DNA from: Mycobacteriales bacterium
GTDB taxonomy: Bacteria > Actinomycetota > Actinomycetes > DATLTS01
Reading direction: 5' to 3'
Length of the DNA: 64,000 nt
Assembly: GCA_035533475.1 (NCBI GenBank)
Contig: DATLTS010000041.1
Span: 189,070-253,069 of the forward strand
Positions 9,580 to 16,992 of this stretch are shown piece after piece. Made by a program: the position numbers and the translations under genes. Within the stretch, counting starts at the first letter, position 1; the number at the start of each line of letters is the position of its first letter. The notes below the pieces were generated by a model, which searched no databases, was not told where the DNA came from, and saw only the letters and a list, made by a program, of their open reading frames with translations.

Positions 9580-10847
9580 TCGTCACCCCCGGTCGCGGCG
9601 AGCGCCACGTCTCGTCGCACCTGCATCCCGGCCAGCTCGATCCGGTCTACCGCTTGGTAGGCAGATTCTCGCGCACGCCCGAGGTCGGTGCCGACCGCGG
9701 TGACGTCGAGAACCCGACCGCCGGCGCTGACCAGCCGGCCGCCGACCAGGGCGGTCCCCGCATGGAACACGCTGACGTTCGGGACGGCGGCTGCCGCCGC
9801 CAACCCGCCGATCGGGTCACCGCTGCGCGGCTGCTGCGGGTATCCGGCCGCGGCCACGACGACGGTGACCGCGGTGGCGGACCGCCAGGAGAGCGCCGGG
9901 TGCTGGGCCAGCCGCCCGCGGGCCGCCGCGAAGAGCAGCCCCGCGAGGGGCGTGTCGAGCAAGGCGAGCAGCGACTGCGTTTCGGGATCGCCGAACCGGG
10001 CGTTGAACTCGACGACCGCTGGGCCCTCGGCGGTCAGCGCCAGCCCGGCGTAGAGCAAGCCGATGAACGGGGCGCCTCGCCGATGGAGCTCGGCGACCGC
10101 CGGAACCAGGACCTCCTCCGCCACCACGGACAGCAGGTCGGCGTCCGCCCAGGGCAGGGGGGCGTAGGCCCCCATCCCGCCGGTGTTTGGGCCCACGTCC
10201 CCGTCCTGGAGGCGTTTGAGGTCCTGGGCCGGGATGAGGGGGACGACCGTGTGCCCATCGGTGACTGCGAACAGCGAGAACTCCGGGCCCTCGAGGAAGT
10301 CCTCGACTACGACTCGGTCGTCCGGCCGGCTGAGGCTGGCGGCCACCGCCGCCTGCGCCTCGCCGAGGTCGCGCGTGACCGTGACGCCCTTGCCGCCGGC
10401 GAGCCCGTCGTACTTCACCACGTATGGAGGCGCGACCGCGCACAGGTGGTCCTGCGCCGCGGCGAGCTGGCCGGCGGTGAAAACGTGGGCGTGCGCCGTG
10501 CGAATCCCGGCGCCGGCCATGACTTCCTTCGCGAAGGCCTTCGACCCTTCGATTCGGGCCGCCTCGGCGGACGGACCGAAGCAAGCGATACCCCGGCCGC
10601 GAACGGCGTCGGCGACTCCAGCCACGAGCGGCGCCTCGGGCCCGATCACGACCAGGTCGCAATCATGGTCTTCAGCCAGAACGGCCACAGCGACACCGTC
10701 GAGCGGGTCGACGGGCACCGATTTAGCGTGTTCCGCGATCCCCGGATTCCCCGGGGCGGCGACCACCTCCTCGACGTCGGGGTCGGCCACCAGCGCCTGC
10801 ACCAGCGCGTGCTCGCGGCCACCGGAGCCGACGACGAGCACCCTCAC
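9576..10847 (-). CDS. purD: phosphoribosylamine-glycine ligase (GAR synthetase)
   Basis: Joins phosphoribosylamine and glycine using ATP. ATP-grasp enzyme of 423 residues starting at the GTG at 10847 ([19 protein letters not shown]); a longer frame exists but the GTGA overlap with the preceding acetyltransferase and the N-terminal Rossmann motif fix the start. Motifs include GPEAPLVAGVAD, KYDGLAGGKGVTVTRD and EFNARFGDPETQ (metal ligands). Confidence 0.97.
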   Translation of the reverse strand: MRVLVVGSGGREHALVQALVADPDVEEVVAAPGNPGIAEHAKSVPVDPLDGVAVAVLAEDHDCDLVVIGPEAPLVAGVADAVRGRGIACFGPSAEAARIEGSKAFAKEVMAGAGIRTAHAHVFTAGQLAAAQDHLCAVAPPYVVKYDGLAGGKGVTVTRDLGEAQAAVAASLSRPDDRVVVEDFLEGPEFSLFAVTDGHTVVPLIPAQDLKRLQDGDVGPNTGGMGAYAPLPWADADLLSVVAEEVLVPAVAELHRRGAPFIGLLYAGLALTAEGPAVVEFNARFGDPETQSLLALLDTPLAGLLFAAARGRLAQHPALSWRSATAVTVVVAAAGYPQQPRSGDPIGGLAAAAAVPNVSVFHAGTALVGGRLVSAGGRVLDVTAVGTDLGRARESAYQAVDRIELAGMQVRRDVALAATGGDE

Positions 10848-11434
10848 CGGGTGCCGGCCACGGTCATGCGCTCGCCCAGCCGGGCCCGCGCAGCCGGCCA
10901 TTCGGCGGCGAGAATCGAGAAGCACACCGTGTCCCGCCAGCTCCCGTCCCGACGACGGATCCGGTGCCGCAGCACCCCCTCGCGGACCGCACCGAGCCGC
11001 TCGATCGCCGCCTGCGAGCGCAGGTTGAGGTGATCGGTCTTCAGCGAGACCCGCTCGGCACCGAGTTCATCGAAGGCGTGGTCGAGCATCAGCAACTTGG
11101 CCTCGGTGTTGACCGCGGTGCGCCACCAGGGCCGGCCGATCCAGGTGTATCCGATCTCCAGGTGAGCATTCGCTACGTCGACGTCGAGGTAGGAGGTAGA
11201 GCCGACCGGGCGCCCCGTCTCAGTCAGGACCGTGGCGAAAGGCACCCGGCCTTCTGCCCACATCGCAACGATCTGCCCGCGCATGGCCACCGGATCGGCG
11301 GGGCGATCGGCGGACAGCCACCGCCACACCTCGGCATCGGCGCCCGCCTCGAACAGGTCCTCCGCGTGATGCTCGGCGAGCGGTTCGAGACGAACGTGCT
11401 GACCGTTCAGCGTGACCGGACCGGGTACTTTCAC
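10844..11434 (-). CDS. GNAT family N-acetyltransferase (RimJ/RimL-like)
   Basis: A 196-residue acetyl-CoA-dependent acetyltransferase. GNAT features: [17 protein letters not shown] at the N-terminus, [28 protein letters not shown] with the acetyl-CoA loop, and [29 protein letters not shown] typical of RimJ/RimL-type enzymes. The GTG at 11434 overlaps the purA stop (GTGA) and has GGGAG 7 nt upstream. The substrate cannot be inferred. Its coupling on both sides to purA and purD suggests co-expression with purine synthesis. Confidence 0.88.
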   Translation of the reverse strand: MKVPGPVTLNGQHVRLEPLAEHHAEDLFEAGADAEVWRWLSADRPADPVAMRGQIVAMWAEGRVPFATVLTETGRPVGSTSYLDVDVANAHLEIGYTWIGRPWWRTAVNTEAKLLMLDHAFDELGAERVSLKTDHLNLRSQAAIERLGAVREGVLRHRIRRRDGSWRDTVCFSILAAEWPAARARLGERMTVAGTR

Positions 11435-12714
11435 CACAGCTCCCGGACCACAAGGGTCTGGTCCCGACCCGGGCCGACACCGATCGCGGAGATCGGTGCA
11501 CCGGACATCTCCTCGATGGCTTTGACATAGACCCGGGCGTTCTTCGGCAGTTCTTCGAGGGTGCGCGCGTCGGAGATGTCCTCGTCCCAACCGGGCAGCT
11601 CCTCGTAGACCGGCGCCGCATGGTGGAACTCGGTCTGGGTCATCGGCATGTCCGCGGAGGTGCCGGACCCGAGTCGGTAGGCCACGCACACCGGGAGCCG
11701 CTCGAACCCGGTGAGCACGTCGAGCTTGGTGAGGAAGAGGTCGGTGATCCCGTTCACGCGGGTGGCATACCGGGCGATGACAGCGTCGAACCAGCCGGTG
11801 CGCCGCGGTCGGCCGGTGGTTACCCCGAACTCGCCTCCGACCGCCCGCAGCCGTTCGCCATCCGCGTCGTCGAGTTCGGTCGGGAACGGACCGGAGCCGA
11901 CCCGGGTCGTGTAGGCCTTCAGGATGCCGATGACCCGACTGATCCGGGTCGGGCCGATGCCGGAGCCCGCGCACGCACCGCCCGCCGTCGGGTTGGAGGA
12001 GGTGACGAACGGATAGGTCCCGTGGTCAACGTCGAGCAACGTCCCCTGGGAGCCCTCGAGCAGGAGCGTTCGACCTTCGTCGAGCGCCCGGTTGAGCAAC
12101 AGGCCGGTGTCCGCCACGTGCGGCCGGATCCGCTCCGCGTAGCGCAGGTACTCCTCGACGACCGCCCCCGGCTCGATCGCCTTGCGGTTGTACACCTTCG
12201 CGAGGACCTGATTCTTCTCGCGCAGCGCAAGGTCCAGCTTCTGCCTAAGGATGCCCGGATCGAAAAGGTCCTGCACGCGGACCCCGGCCCGGGAGGCCTT
12301 GTCGGCGTAGGCCGGCCCGATCCCCCGCCCGGTGGTCCCGATCCGAGCGGTCCCCAGGAAGCGCTCGCTCACCCGGTCCAGCGCACGGTGGTGCGGCATG
12401 ATCAGGTGCGCGTCAGCCGAGATGACCAGGCGCTCGCAGGAGATCCCGCGCGCGGTCAGCGCATCGATCTCCTCGAGGAGGACGCCCGGGTCGATGACCA
12501 CACCGTTGCCGATAACCGGCACGCAGTCCGGGCGCAGGACGCCACTCGGCAACAGGTGCAAGGCGTAGGTCTCGTCGCCGATGACCACGGTGTGGCCGGC
12601 GTTGTTGCCGCCCTGGTACCGGACAACGAAGTCGACGGTCGAACCCAGCAGATCGGTCGCCTTGCCCTTGCCTTCGTCACCCCACTGAGCCCCGACGAGC
12701 ACGAGTGCGGGCAC
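11431..12714 (-). CDS. purA: adenylosuccinate synthetase
   Basis: First committed step from IMP to AMP: joins IMP and aspartate using GTP. 427 residues from the GTG at 12714, which follows a strong GGGAGGGG site. The phosphate loop [11 protein letters not shown] (residues 8-18), [14 protein letters not shown] and GTTTGRPRR-like [13 protein letters not shown] are diagnostic. It heads the minus-strand purine array, with a GNAT gene and purD coupled behind it. A hairpin lies in its leader at 12739-12763. Confidence 0.97.
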   Translation of the reverse strand: MPALVLVGAQWGDEGKGKATDLLGSTVDFVVRYQGGNNAGHTVVIGDETYALHLLPSGVLRPDCVPVIGNGVVIDPGVLLEEIDALTARGISCERLVISADAHLIMPHHRALDRVSERFLGTARIGTTGRGIGPAYADKASRAGVRVQDLFDPGILRQKLDLALREKNQVLAKVYNRKAIEPGAVVEEYLRYAERIRPHVADTGLLLNRALDEGRTLLLEGSQGTLLDVDHGTYPFVTSSNPTAGGACAGSGIGPTRISRVIGILKAYTTRVGSGPFPTELDDADGERLRAVGGEFGVTTGRPRRTGWFDAVIARYATRVNGITDLFLTKLDVLTGFERLPVCVAYRLGSGTSADMPMTQTEFHHAAPVYEELPGWDEDISDARTLEELPKNARVYVKAIEEMSGAPISAIGVGPGRDQTLVVRELW

Positions 12715-12738
12715 TGGACGTCCCCTCCCCACGGAGAA

Positions 12739-12763
12739 GGCCTCGGGCGCAAGCGCCGAGGCC
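12739..12763 (-). promoter_or_regulatory. hairpin in the purA leader
   Basis: GGCCTCGG at 12739-12746 pairs with CCGAGGCC at 12756-12763, extended inward by GCG/CGC with a 1-nt bulge and a short loop. It lies 24 nt upstream of the purA start, so it would form in the 5' leader RNA. Its role (attenuation, RNA stability or terminator for an upstream transcript) is unknown. Confidence 0.45.
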
Positions 12764-12809
12764 TCTTGCGGCAAAAGGCTACCGGACGGGCGCCGAACCC
12801 GAACCTGGC

Positions 12810-12815
12810 TACCCT
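12810..12815 (+). promoter_or_regulatory. -10 element of a leaderless promoter (TACCCT)
   Basis: TACCCT lies exactly 6 nt before the ATG at 12822. This TANNNT-N6-start layout is the usual one for leaderless actinobacterial mRNAs and recurs at about a dozen genes in this window. It supports ATG 12822 as the true start. Confidence 0.55.
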
Positions 12816-12821
12816 CGGAGG

Positions 12822-13346
12822 ATGCGGCGGGTTCCGGATGTCGTCGGGGACGTGCTCGAACTCGCCCGCACGCAGGCAGCCGCGCTGGCGATGCTTCCCG
12901 GGTCGCTGACTGCCCTCAACCGATCGGTGCGGGCGCTGTCCCGCACCATCGACGAGAGTCGGCAGACGGTGGCCACCGTCAACCGGCTGGCCGGCCGGAT
13001 GGATTCGCTGCTCGACGAGCTCGAGACCCCGCTCCGCGGGCTGGCCCCCGGGTTGACGCGCCTCGCCGGCGTCCTCGACGACCCGGTGGTGAGCGATCTG
13101 CCGGACGCTGTTCGCCGCCTGCAGCGCGATGTCGAGCCGGTACTTCGCGGTTTGCGCGACACCCAGGAGCGGGTGATCGCGATCGCCGCGTCCACGGAGC
13201 GGATCACGTCGTTCGTCGATGACGCGGGGTCCCGGCTCGGTTCACTGCCCGGGCTTCTGCGCCGACCCTTCCGCGTTCCGGGTGCCCCGATGCCGGCGCC
13301 GGATGTCCCGCCACCGGCAATCTGGCCGGACGACGAAGACGCCTAA
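12822..13346 (+). CDS. conserved hypothetical protein, predicted helical/coiled-coil
   Basis: A 174-residue protein that I cannot assign to a named family. It is almost wholly helical by composition: heptad-like stretches such as [20 protein letters not shown] and [20 protein letters not shown], then a short PG-rich segment and an acidic end (PDDEDA). No membrane segment or signal is seen. The start ATG 12822 is chosen from the -10 element 6 nt upstream; an upstream open extension has no support. It is divergent from purA, and its stop overlaps the convergent lipoprotein stop (CTAA). Confidence 0.7.
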   Translation: MRRVPDVVGDVLELARTQAAALAMLPGSLTALNRSVRALSRTIDESRQTVATVNRLAGRMDSLLDELETPLRGLAPGLTRLAGVLDDPVVSDLPDAVRRLQRDVEPVLRGLRDTQERVIAIAASTERITSFVDDAGSRLGSLPGLLRRPFRVPGAPMPAPDVPPPAIWPDDEDA

Positions 13347-13729
13347 CCGGTAACGACGGCGACCAACGTGCCGATCGGCGTCCCCCCCGGCGGACAGGAG
13401 CCACCAGGAACGCAGCCGAGGATCGTCACGGTCGTCTGGCCGGCCTGAACCGCTCGGAAGTCCGCGACGCCGGGGCCAGGGTTGATCGGCTGGAGGATCC
13501 CGCCGGGCGACGTCCGCGTCTCCTTCAGGTCGATCACCGGAACCTCGAGGATCTGGTTGACCTTGAGCTGCACGGTCGTCGCCGGCCCGCTGGTCGCGAC
13601 GCTTGCGGTGACGACGTCTTGGGTCCCCGCCCGACAGCAGGGGAACGAGCTCTGCCCGCCGCAGCCAACGGCCAGGGCGCCGACCAGAAGCTGGAGTGCT
13701 GCGAGCCGGCCGGCCCGCAGCCGACTCAT
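13343..13729 (-). CDS. putative lipoprotein
   Basis: A 128-residue exported protein. Residues 1-21 form a signal (MSRLRAGRLAALQLLVGALAVGC) ending in a lipobox-like AVGC, so lipidation at that Cys and a membrane-anchored outer location are likely. The mature part begins with a Cys pair (PCC) and ends GCVPGGSCPPGGTP, so disulfides are possible; the middle is beta-rich (TTVQLKVNQILEVPVIDL). ATG overlaps the DUF3151 stop (ATGA), implying co-translation. No family recognised. Confidence 0.7.
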   Translation of the reverse strand: MSRLRAGRLAALQLLVGALAVGCGGQSSFPCCRAGTQDVVTASVATSGPATTVQLKVNQILEVPVIDLKETRTSPGGILQPINPGPGVADFRAVQAGQTTVTILGCVPGGSCPPGGTPIGTLVAVVTG

Positions 13730-14121
13730 CGAGGGATCCCCTCGGGCTCCGCCTCGGTGAGGAATTCTCGGCAGCGCGTTGCCTCGGCGGTCTCGTCGAT
13801 CTGCTCGGCGGACCGGCGCAGCACGTCGAGGCAGGTGAGAAATCCACGGTTCGGCTCGTGCGACCACGGGATCGGCCCATGGCCCTTCCAGCCGGCCCGG
13901 CGAAGCGCGTCGAGTCCCCGGTGGTACCCGGTCCGGGCGTACGCGTAGGCCTCGACGACCGCCCCCCGGGCCAGGGCGGCCTCAGCGAGGGCGGCCCACG
14001 CCGCTCCGCATGCCGGCCAACGGGCGGCGACCTCGGCCGGGTCGGTGCCAGCCGCGAGAGCGGCGGCCGGCTCCGCCTCGACCGGCAGGCGGGTGGGCGG
14101 CGGCCCGGCGAGCAGGTTCAT
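13726..14121 (-). CDS. DUF3151 family protein
   Basis: A 131-residue protein starting MNLLAGPPPTRLP. DUF3151 members (Rv0360c in M. tuberculosis) are found beside fba, as here. Family-like stretches: AYAYARTGYHRGLDALRRAGWKGHGPIPWSHEPNRGFL, with AETAEATRCREFL-type helix near the end. Function unknown. The frame stays open upstream through the 12-bp minisatellite into fba, coding DPVG/GPVG repeats, but ATG 14121 gives the usual family length. Confidence 0.88.
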   Translation of the reverse strand: MNLLAGPPPTRLPVEAEPAAALAAGTDPAEVAARWPACGAAWAALAEAALARGAVVEAYAYARTGYHRGLDALRRAGWKGHGPIPWSHEPNRGFLTCLDVLRRSAEQIDETAEATRCREFLTEAEPEGIPR

Positions 14122-14126
14122 CGCGA

Positions 14127-14196
14127 CACCGACAGGGCCACCGACAGGGCCACCGACAGGGTCACCGACAGGGTCACCGACAGGGTCACCGCAGGG
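14127..14196. repeat. 12-bp tandem repeat (minisatellite)
   Basis: Five full copies of CACCGACAGGGY (14127-14186) plus a degenerate sixth. The array begins at the fba stop and ends 5 nt before the DUF3151 start codon, so it fills the whole intergenic space. Every unit is 12 bp, so copy number changes would keep the upstream frame open. Each minus-strand unit places GTGA or GTGG in register. Confidence 0.9.
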
Positions 14197-15208
14197 CGCT
14201 TCCGGTAGACCTGAGGTCCTCGCAGCCACGGACGACGCGGGCGGCCATCCCGGTCTCGGCCAGCTTGCCCCAGGTCCGCGGATCGTAGGCCTTCTTGGTT
14301 CCGACCTCACCGTCGATCTTGAGCACGCCGTCGTAGTTCTTGAACACATGGTCGACGATCGGGCGGGTGAACGCGTACTGGGCGTCGGTGTCGATGTTCA
14401 TCTTGACGACCCCGTAACCGAGCGTCTCCCGGATCTCCTCGACGATCGATCCGCTGCCGCCGTGGAAGACGAGGTCGAACGGGCGGTCCTTGCCGAGCTT
14501 CTCGCCTACGTAGTCCTGGCCCTGCTTGAGGATGTCCGGACGCAGCTTGACGTTCCCCGGTTTGTAGACGCCGTGAACGTTGCCAAAGACCGCTGCCAGC
14601 AGGTACCGCCCGCGCTCGCCGGTGCCGAGGACCTCGGCCACCCGCATCATGTCCTTGGGCGAGGTGTAGAGCTTCTCGTTCATGTCGTTGGAGACGCCGT
14701 CTTCCTCGCCCCCGACAACCCCGATTTCCATTTCCATGACGAGCTGGCCCTTGACGCACTCGGTGAGCAGCTCGTCGGCGATCCGCAGGTTCTCCTCGAG
14801 CTCCACACCCGAGCCGTCCCACATGTGCGAGCCGAACAGCGGCTCCTGGCCGGCGGCCACCCGGTCCTGCGAGATCCGGATCAACGGCCGCATGTACCCG
14901 TCGAGTTTGTCCGGCGGGCAGTGGTCGGTGTGCAACGCCACGTGAACCGGGTAATTGGCGGCTGCGACGTGGGCGAACTCGGCCAGGGCAACCGCCCCGG
15001 TCACCATGTCGTTGACGGTCGAGCCGGAGAGGTACCCGGCTCCGCCCCAGGAGATCTGCACGATGCCGTCGCTCTCGGCCTCGGCGAAGCCGCGGAGCGC
15101 CGCGACGAGAGTCTGCGAGGACGTGACGTTGATCGCCGGGTAGGCGAAGCCGCTCGCCTTCGCCCGCGTCAGCATCTCGTCGTAAACATCGGGGGTGGCG
15201 ATTGGCAT
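14186..15208 (-). CDS. fba: fructose-bisphosphate aldolase, class II
   Basis: Zinc-dependent aldolase cleaving fructose-1,6-bisphosphate in glycolysis and running backwards in gluconeogenesis. 340 residues from ATG 15208, which has AGGAGG 6 nt upstream. Catalytic D95 and zinc ligand H96 lie in ALHTDHCPPDK; VMEMEIGVVGGEEDGV and DLVFHGGSGS are the other class II signatures, and KMNIDTDAQYAFTR carries the phosphate-binding part. It is divergent from dedA and followed by the minisatellite and DUF3151. Confidence 0.97.
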   Translation of the reverse strand: MPIATPDVYDEMLTRAKASGFAYPAINVTSSQTLVAALRGFAEAESDGIVQISWGGAGYLSGSTVNDMVTGAVALAEFAHVAAANYPVHVALHTDHCPPDKLDGYMRPLIRISQDRVAAGQEPLFGSHMWDGSGVELEENLRIADELLTECVKGQLVMEMEIGVVGGEEDGVSNDMNEKLYTSPKDMMRVAEVLGTGERGRYLLAAVFGNVHGVYKPGNVKLRPDILKQGQDYVGEKLGKDRPFDLVFHGGSGSIVEEIRETLGYGVVKMNIDTDAQYAFTRPIVDHVFKNYDGVLKIDGEVGTKKAYDPRTWGKLAETGMAARVVRGCEDLRSTGSALR

Positions 15209-15269
15209 CGAAGCCTCCTCGAGAGAGCTTGACCGGAGTATGCCAGCGGCGCCAGTAGCCTTGGGCGTC

Positions 15270-15902
15270 ATGCACCTCGCCGTGAATCTGCTCAGCGCCA
15301 AATCCCTCCTGCAGTCGTTCGGCGCGGTGGGCGTCTTCGTCGTGCTGTTCGTCCAAGGCGCGCTCATCGTGGGGTTCTTCCTCCCCGGCGACTCCCTCCT
15401 GTTCACGGCGGGCTTCGTCTCCGCCGGGAAGGTCGCCGGCATCCACCTCGCGCTGGGGCCCCTCATCCCCGCGGCGGTTCTCGGGGCGGTCCTGGGGGCC
15501 CAGGCGGGTTTCGTCATCGGCCGACGAGCGGGACCCCGACTCTTCGACCGTCCGGACGCCCGGCTGTTCAAACGGCGCTACGTCGAGCGCGCCGACGAGT
15601 ACTTCGAACGGTTCGGACCGGGAAAGGCGATCTTCATCGCCCGCTTCGTTCCGGTGGTCCGGACGTTCATCTATCCGCTCGCCGGCACCTCCCGGATGAG
15701 CACCCGGGACTTCACCGTGTGGAATGTCGTCAGCGGAGTGGTCTGGGGGATCGGGATGCTCCTGCTGGGCTATTACCTCGGCAACGTGAGCTTCCTCAAA
15801 GGCCACATCGACGTCCTCGCGGTCGCGATCGCGGTGATCTCGGTTATCCCGATCGCCGTCGAGGCAGCCCGGTCGCGTCGTAGGGCGCCGGCAGTCGACT
15901 GA
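15270..15902 (+). CDS. DedA family membrane protein
   Basis: A 210-residue polytopic membrane protein of the DedA/SNARE-associated family; relatives transport or flip undecaprenyl phosphate and other lipids. Signatures: the N-terminal GFFLPGDSLLFTAGF re-entrant segment, then GRRAGPRLF and the conserved arginine stretch FIARFVPVVRTFIYPLAGTSRM. Start ATG 15270 is favoured because TAGCCT lies 8 nt upstream; longer frames run into the fba leader. Beside fba as in mycobacteria (Rv0364). Confidence 0.9.
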   Translation: MHLAVNLLSAKSLLQSFGAVGVFVVLFVQGALIVGFFLPGDSLLFTAGFVSAGKVAGIHLALGPLIPAAVLGAVLGAQAGFVIGRRAGPRLFDRPDARLFKRRYVERADEYFERFGPGKAIFIARFVPVVRTFIYPLAGTSRMSTRDFTVWNVVSGVVWGIGMLLLGYYLGNVSFLKGHIDVLAVAIAVISVIPIAVEAARSRRRAPAVD

Positions 15903-15967
15903 GCCGCGCGCTCAGCAGCGGCTCCGCGCGGCGCGCCTCCCGTCGGATGCCCCCACTCGGGGCCACC

Positions 15968-16411
15968 ATGACAACTGTGAGCACGGCCGCCCTCCCCGCA
16001 GTGCGCACCGGTGCCGCCCGGTCCCGGGCGATCCACGACGGGGCGGCTGAGGTCGAAGCCGATCGAGACCGCCGGACCGTCGAGCGGCTTACCACCGGGC
16101 TAGTGGACGCCGACGTCCTCGCCTTCGAGCCCGGCTGGTGGGACGGGGCGGTCCGCGGTCCCGCGGTCGTGGTCCGGATTCGGGGACAGCGCCACCGGCT
16201 GGTGGAGGTCGCCGGCCGGGTGCTCGTACTGCCCGGCCGCGATTGGCGCTCGCGGCGGGCGCTGGGCCGCTGGCGCCGTGGCGAAGGACCGGTCTCCGCG
16301 GTCGCCGCCCAACCCGCTCCCGGAACTGACGTGCTCACCTGCCACCACCTCGGCTGCGGCGGCTTACGAGCCGTTGCCGACCGACGGTGCCCCGCCTGCG
16401 GGCGGCGCTGA
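15968..16411 (+). CDS. hypothetical protein with C-terminal zinc ribbon
   Basis: A 147-residue protein, not recognised. The C-terminus carries CX4C-X10-CX2C (CHHLGCGG...RRCPACGRR), a likely zinc ribbon. The middle is rich in beta and basic residues (VVVRIRGQRHRLVEVAGRVLVLPG). The start at ATG 15968 is uncertain because no clear ribosome site or -10 element is visible; ATG 15947 is an alternative. It stands alone between dedA and the convergent pyrE. Confidence 0.55.
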   Translation: MTTVSTAALPAVRTGAARSRAIHDGAAEVEADRDRRTVERLTTGLVDADVLAFEPGWWDGAVRGPAVVVRIRGQRHRLVEVAGRVLVLPGRDWRSRRALGRWRRGEGPVSAVAAQPAPGTDVLTCHHLGCGGLRAVADRRCPACGRR

Positions 16412-16431
16412 ACCACCCAAGGGCAGCCGGA

Positions 16432-16980
16432 TCAGCCGCCATCCAGATCGGCGAGCTGATACGCCGCGAGGTAGGGCAGGCCGGCGGCCGCGATCGCGGC
16501 CGACGCTCCACGCTCAACGATGACCGCGACACCGACGACCTCGGCGCCGGCCTCCCGCAGCGCCTCGACCGCGGTCAGGACCGACGAGCCGGTTGTCGAG
16601 GTGTCCTCGACCGCAAGCACCCGGCGCCCCGCCACGTCGGGGCCCTCGACCCGGCGCTGCATGCCGTGCGCCTTGCCCGCCTTACGGACCACGCAGGCGT
16701 CGACCTCGCGGCCGGCTGCCGCTGCCGCGTGCAGCATGGCGATCGCCACCGGGTCGGCACCGAGGGTGAGACCTCCGACGACCGCATAGTCCCAACCCGC
16801 GGTGAGGTCGAGCATGACGCGGCCGACGAGCGGGGCGCCGGCTGCGCCCAGGGTGATCCGGCGCAGATCGACGTAGAAGTCGGCCTCCTGCCCGGAGGAC
16901 AGCGTCACCCGGCCGGGCACGACAGCCCGGGCGCGGATCAGCCCCAGCAGCTGCTCGCGATCGTCCACGAGCGCGGACAC
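16432..16980 (-). CDS. pyrE: orotate phosphoribosyltransferase
   Basis: Adds ribose phosphate from PRPP to orotate in pyrimidine synthesis. 182 residues; the PRPP motif is VLAVEDTSTTGSS (about residues 119-131), the ligand-binding SSGQEADFYVDLRR is near the N-terminus, and VVRKAGKAHGMQRRVEG matches the flexible loop. GTG start, 12 nt after the clpB stop, so it may be read through from the heat-shock operon. A few other actinobacteria have pyrE near clpB too (Rv0382c/Rv0384c). Confidence 0.95.
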   Translation of the reverse strand: MSALVDDREQLLGLIRARAVVPGRVTLSSGQEADFYVDLRRITLGAAGAPLVGRVMLDLTAGWDYAVVGGLTLGADPVAIAMLHAAAAAGREVDACVVRKAGKAHGMQRRVEGPDVAGRRVLAVEDTSTTGSSVLTAVEALREAGAEVVGVAVIVERGASAAIAAAGLPYLAAYQLADLDGG

Positions 16981-16992
16981 TACCGTCGCGGA

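Noticed and set aside
250-12714. Purine riboswitch before the purine array
   Set aside because: No conserved purine riboswitch core is seen upstream of purA, purC, purQ or purF.
14127-14196. 12-bp repeats as a CRISPR array
   Set aside because: Direct tandem units without spacers and no cas genes.
15195-15269. Longer N-terminus of DedA
   Set aside because: Runs back over the fba ribosome site; the TAGCCT element and family length favour ATG 15270.
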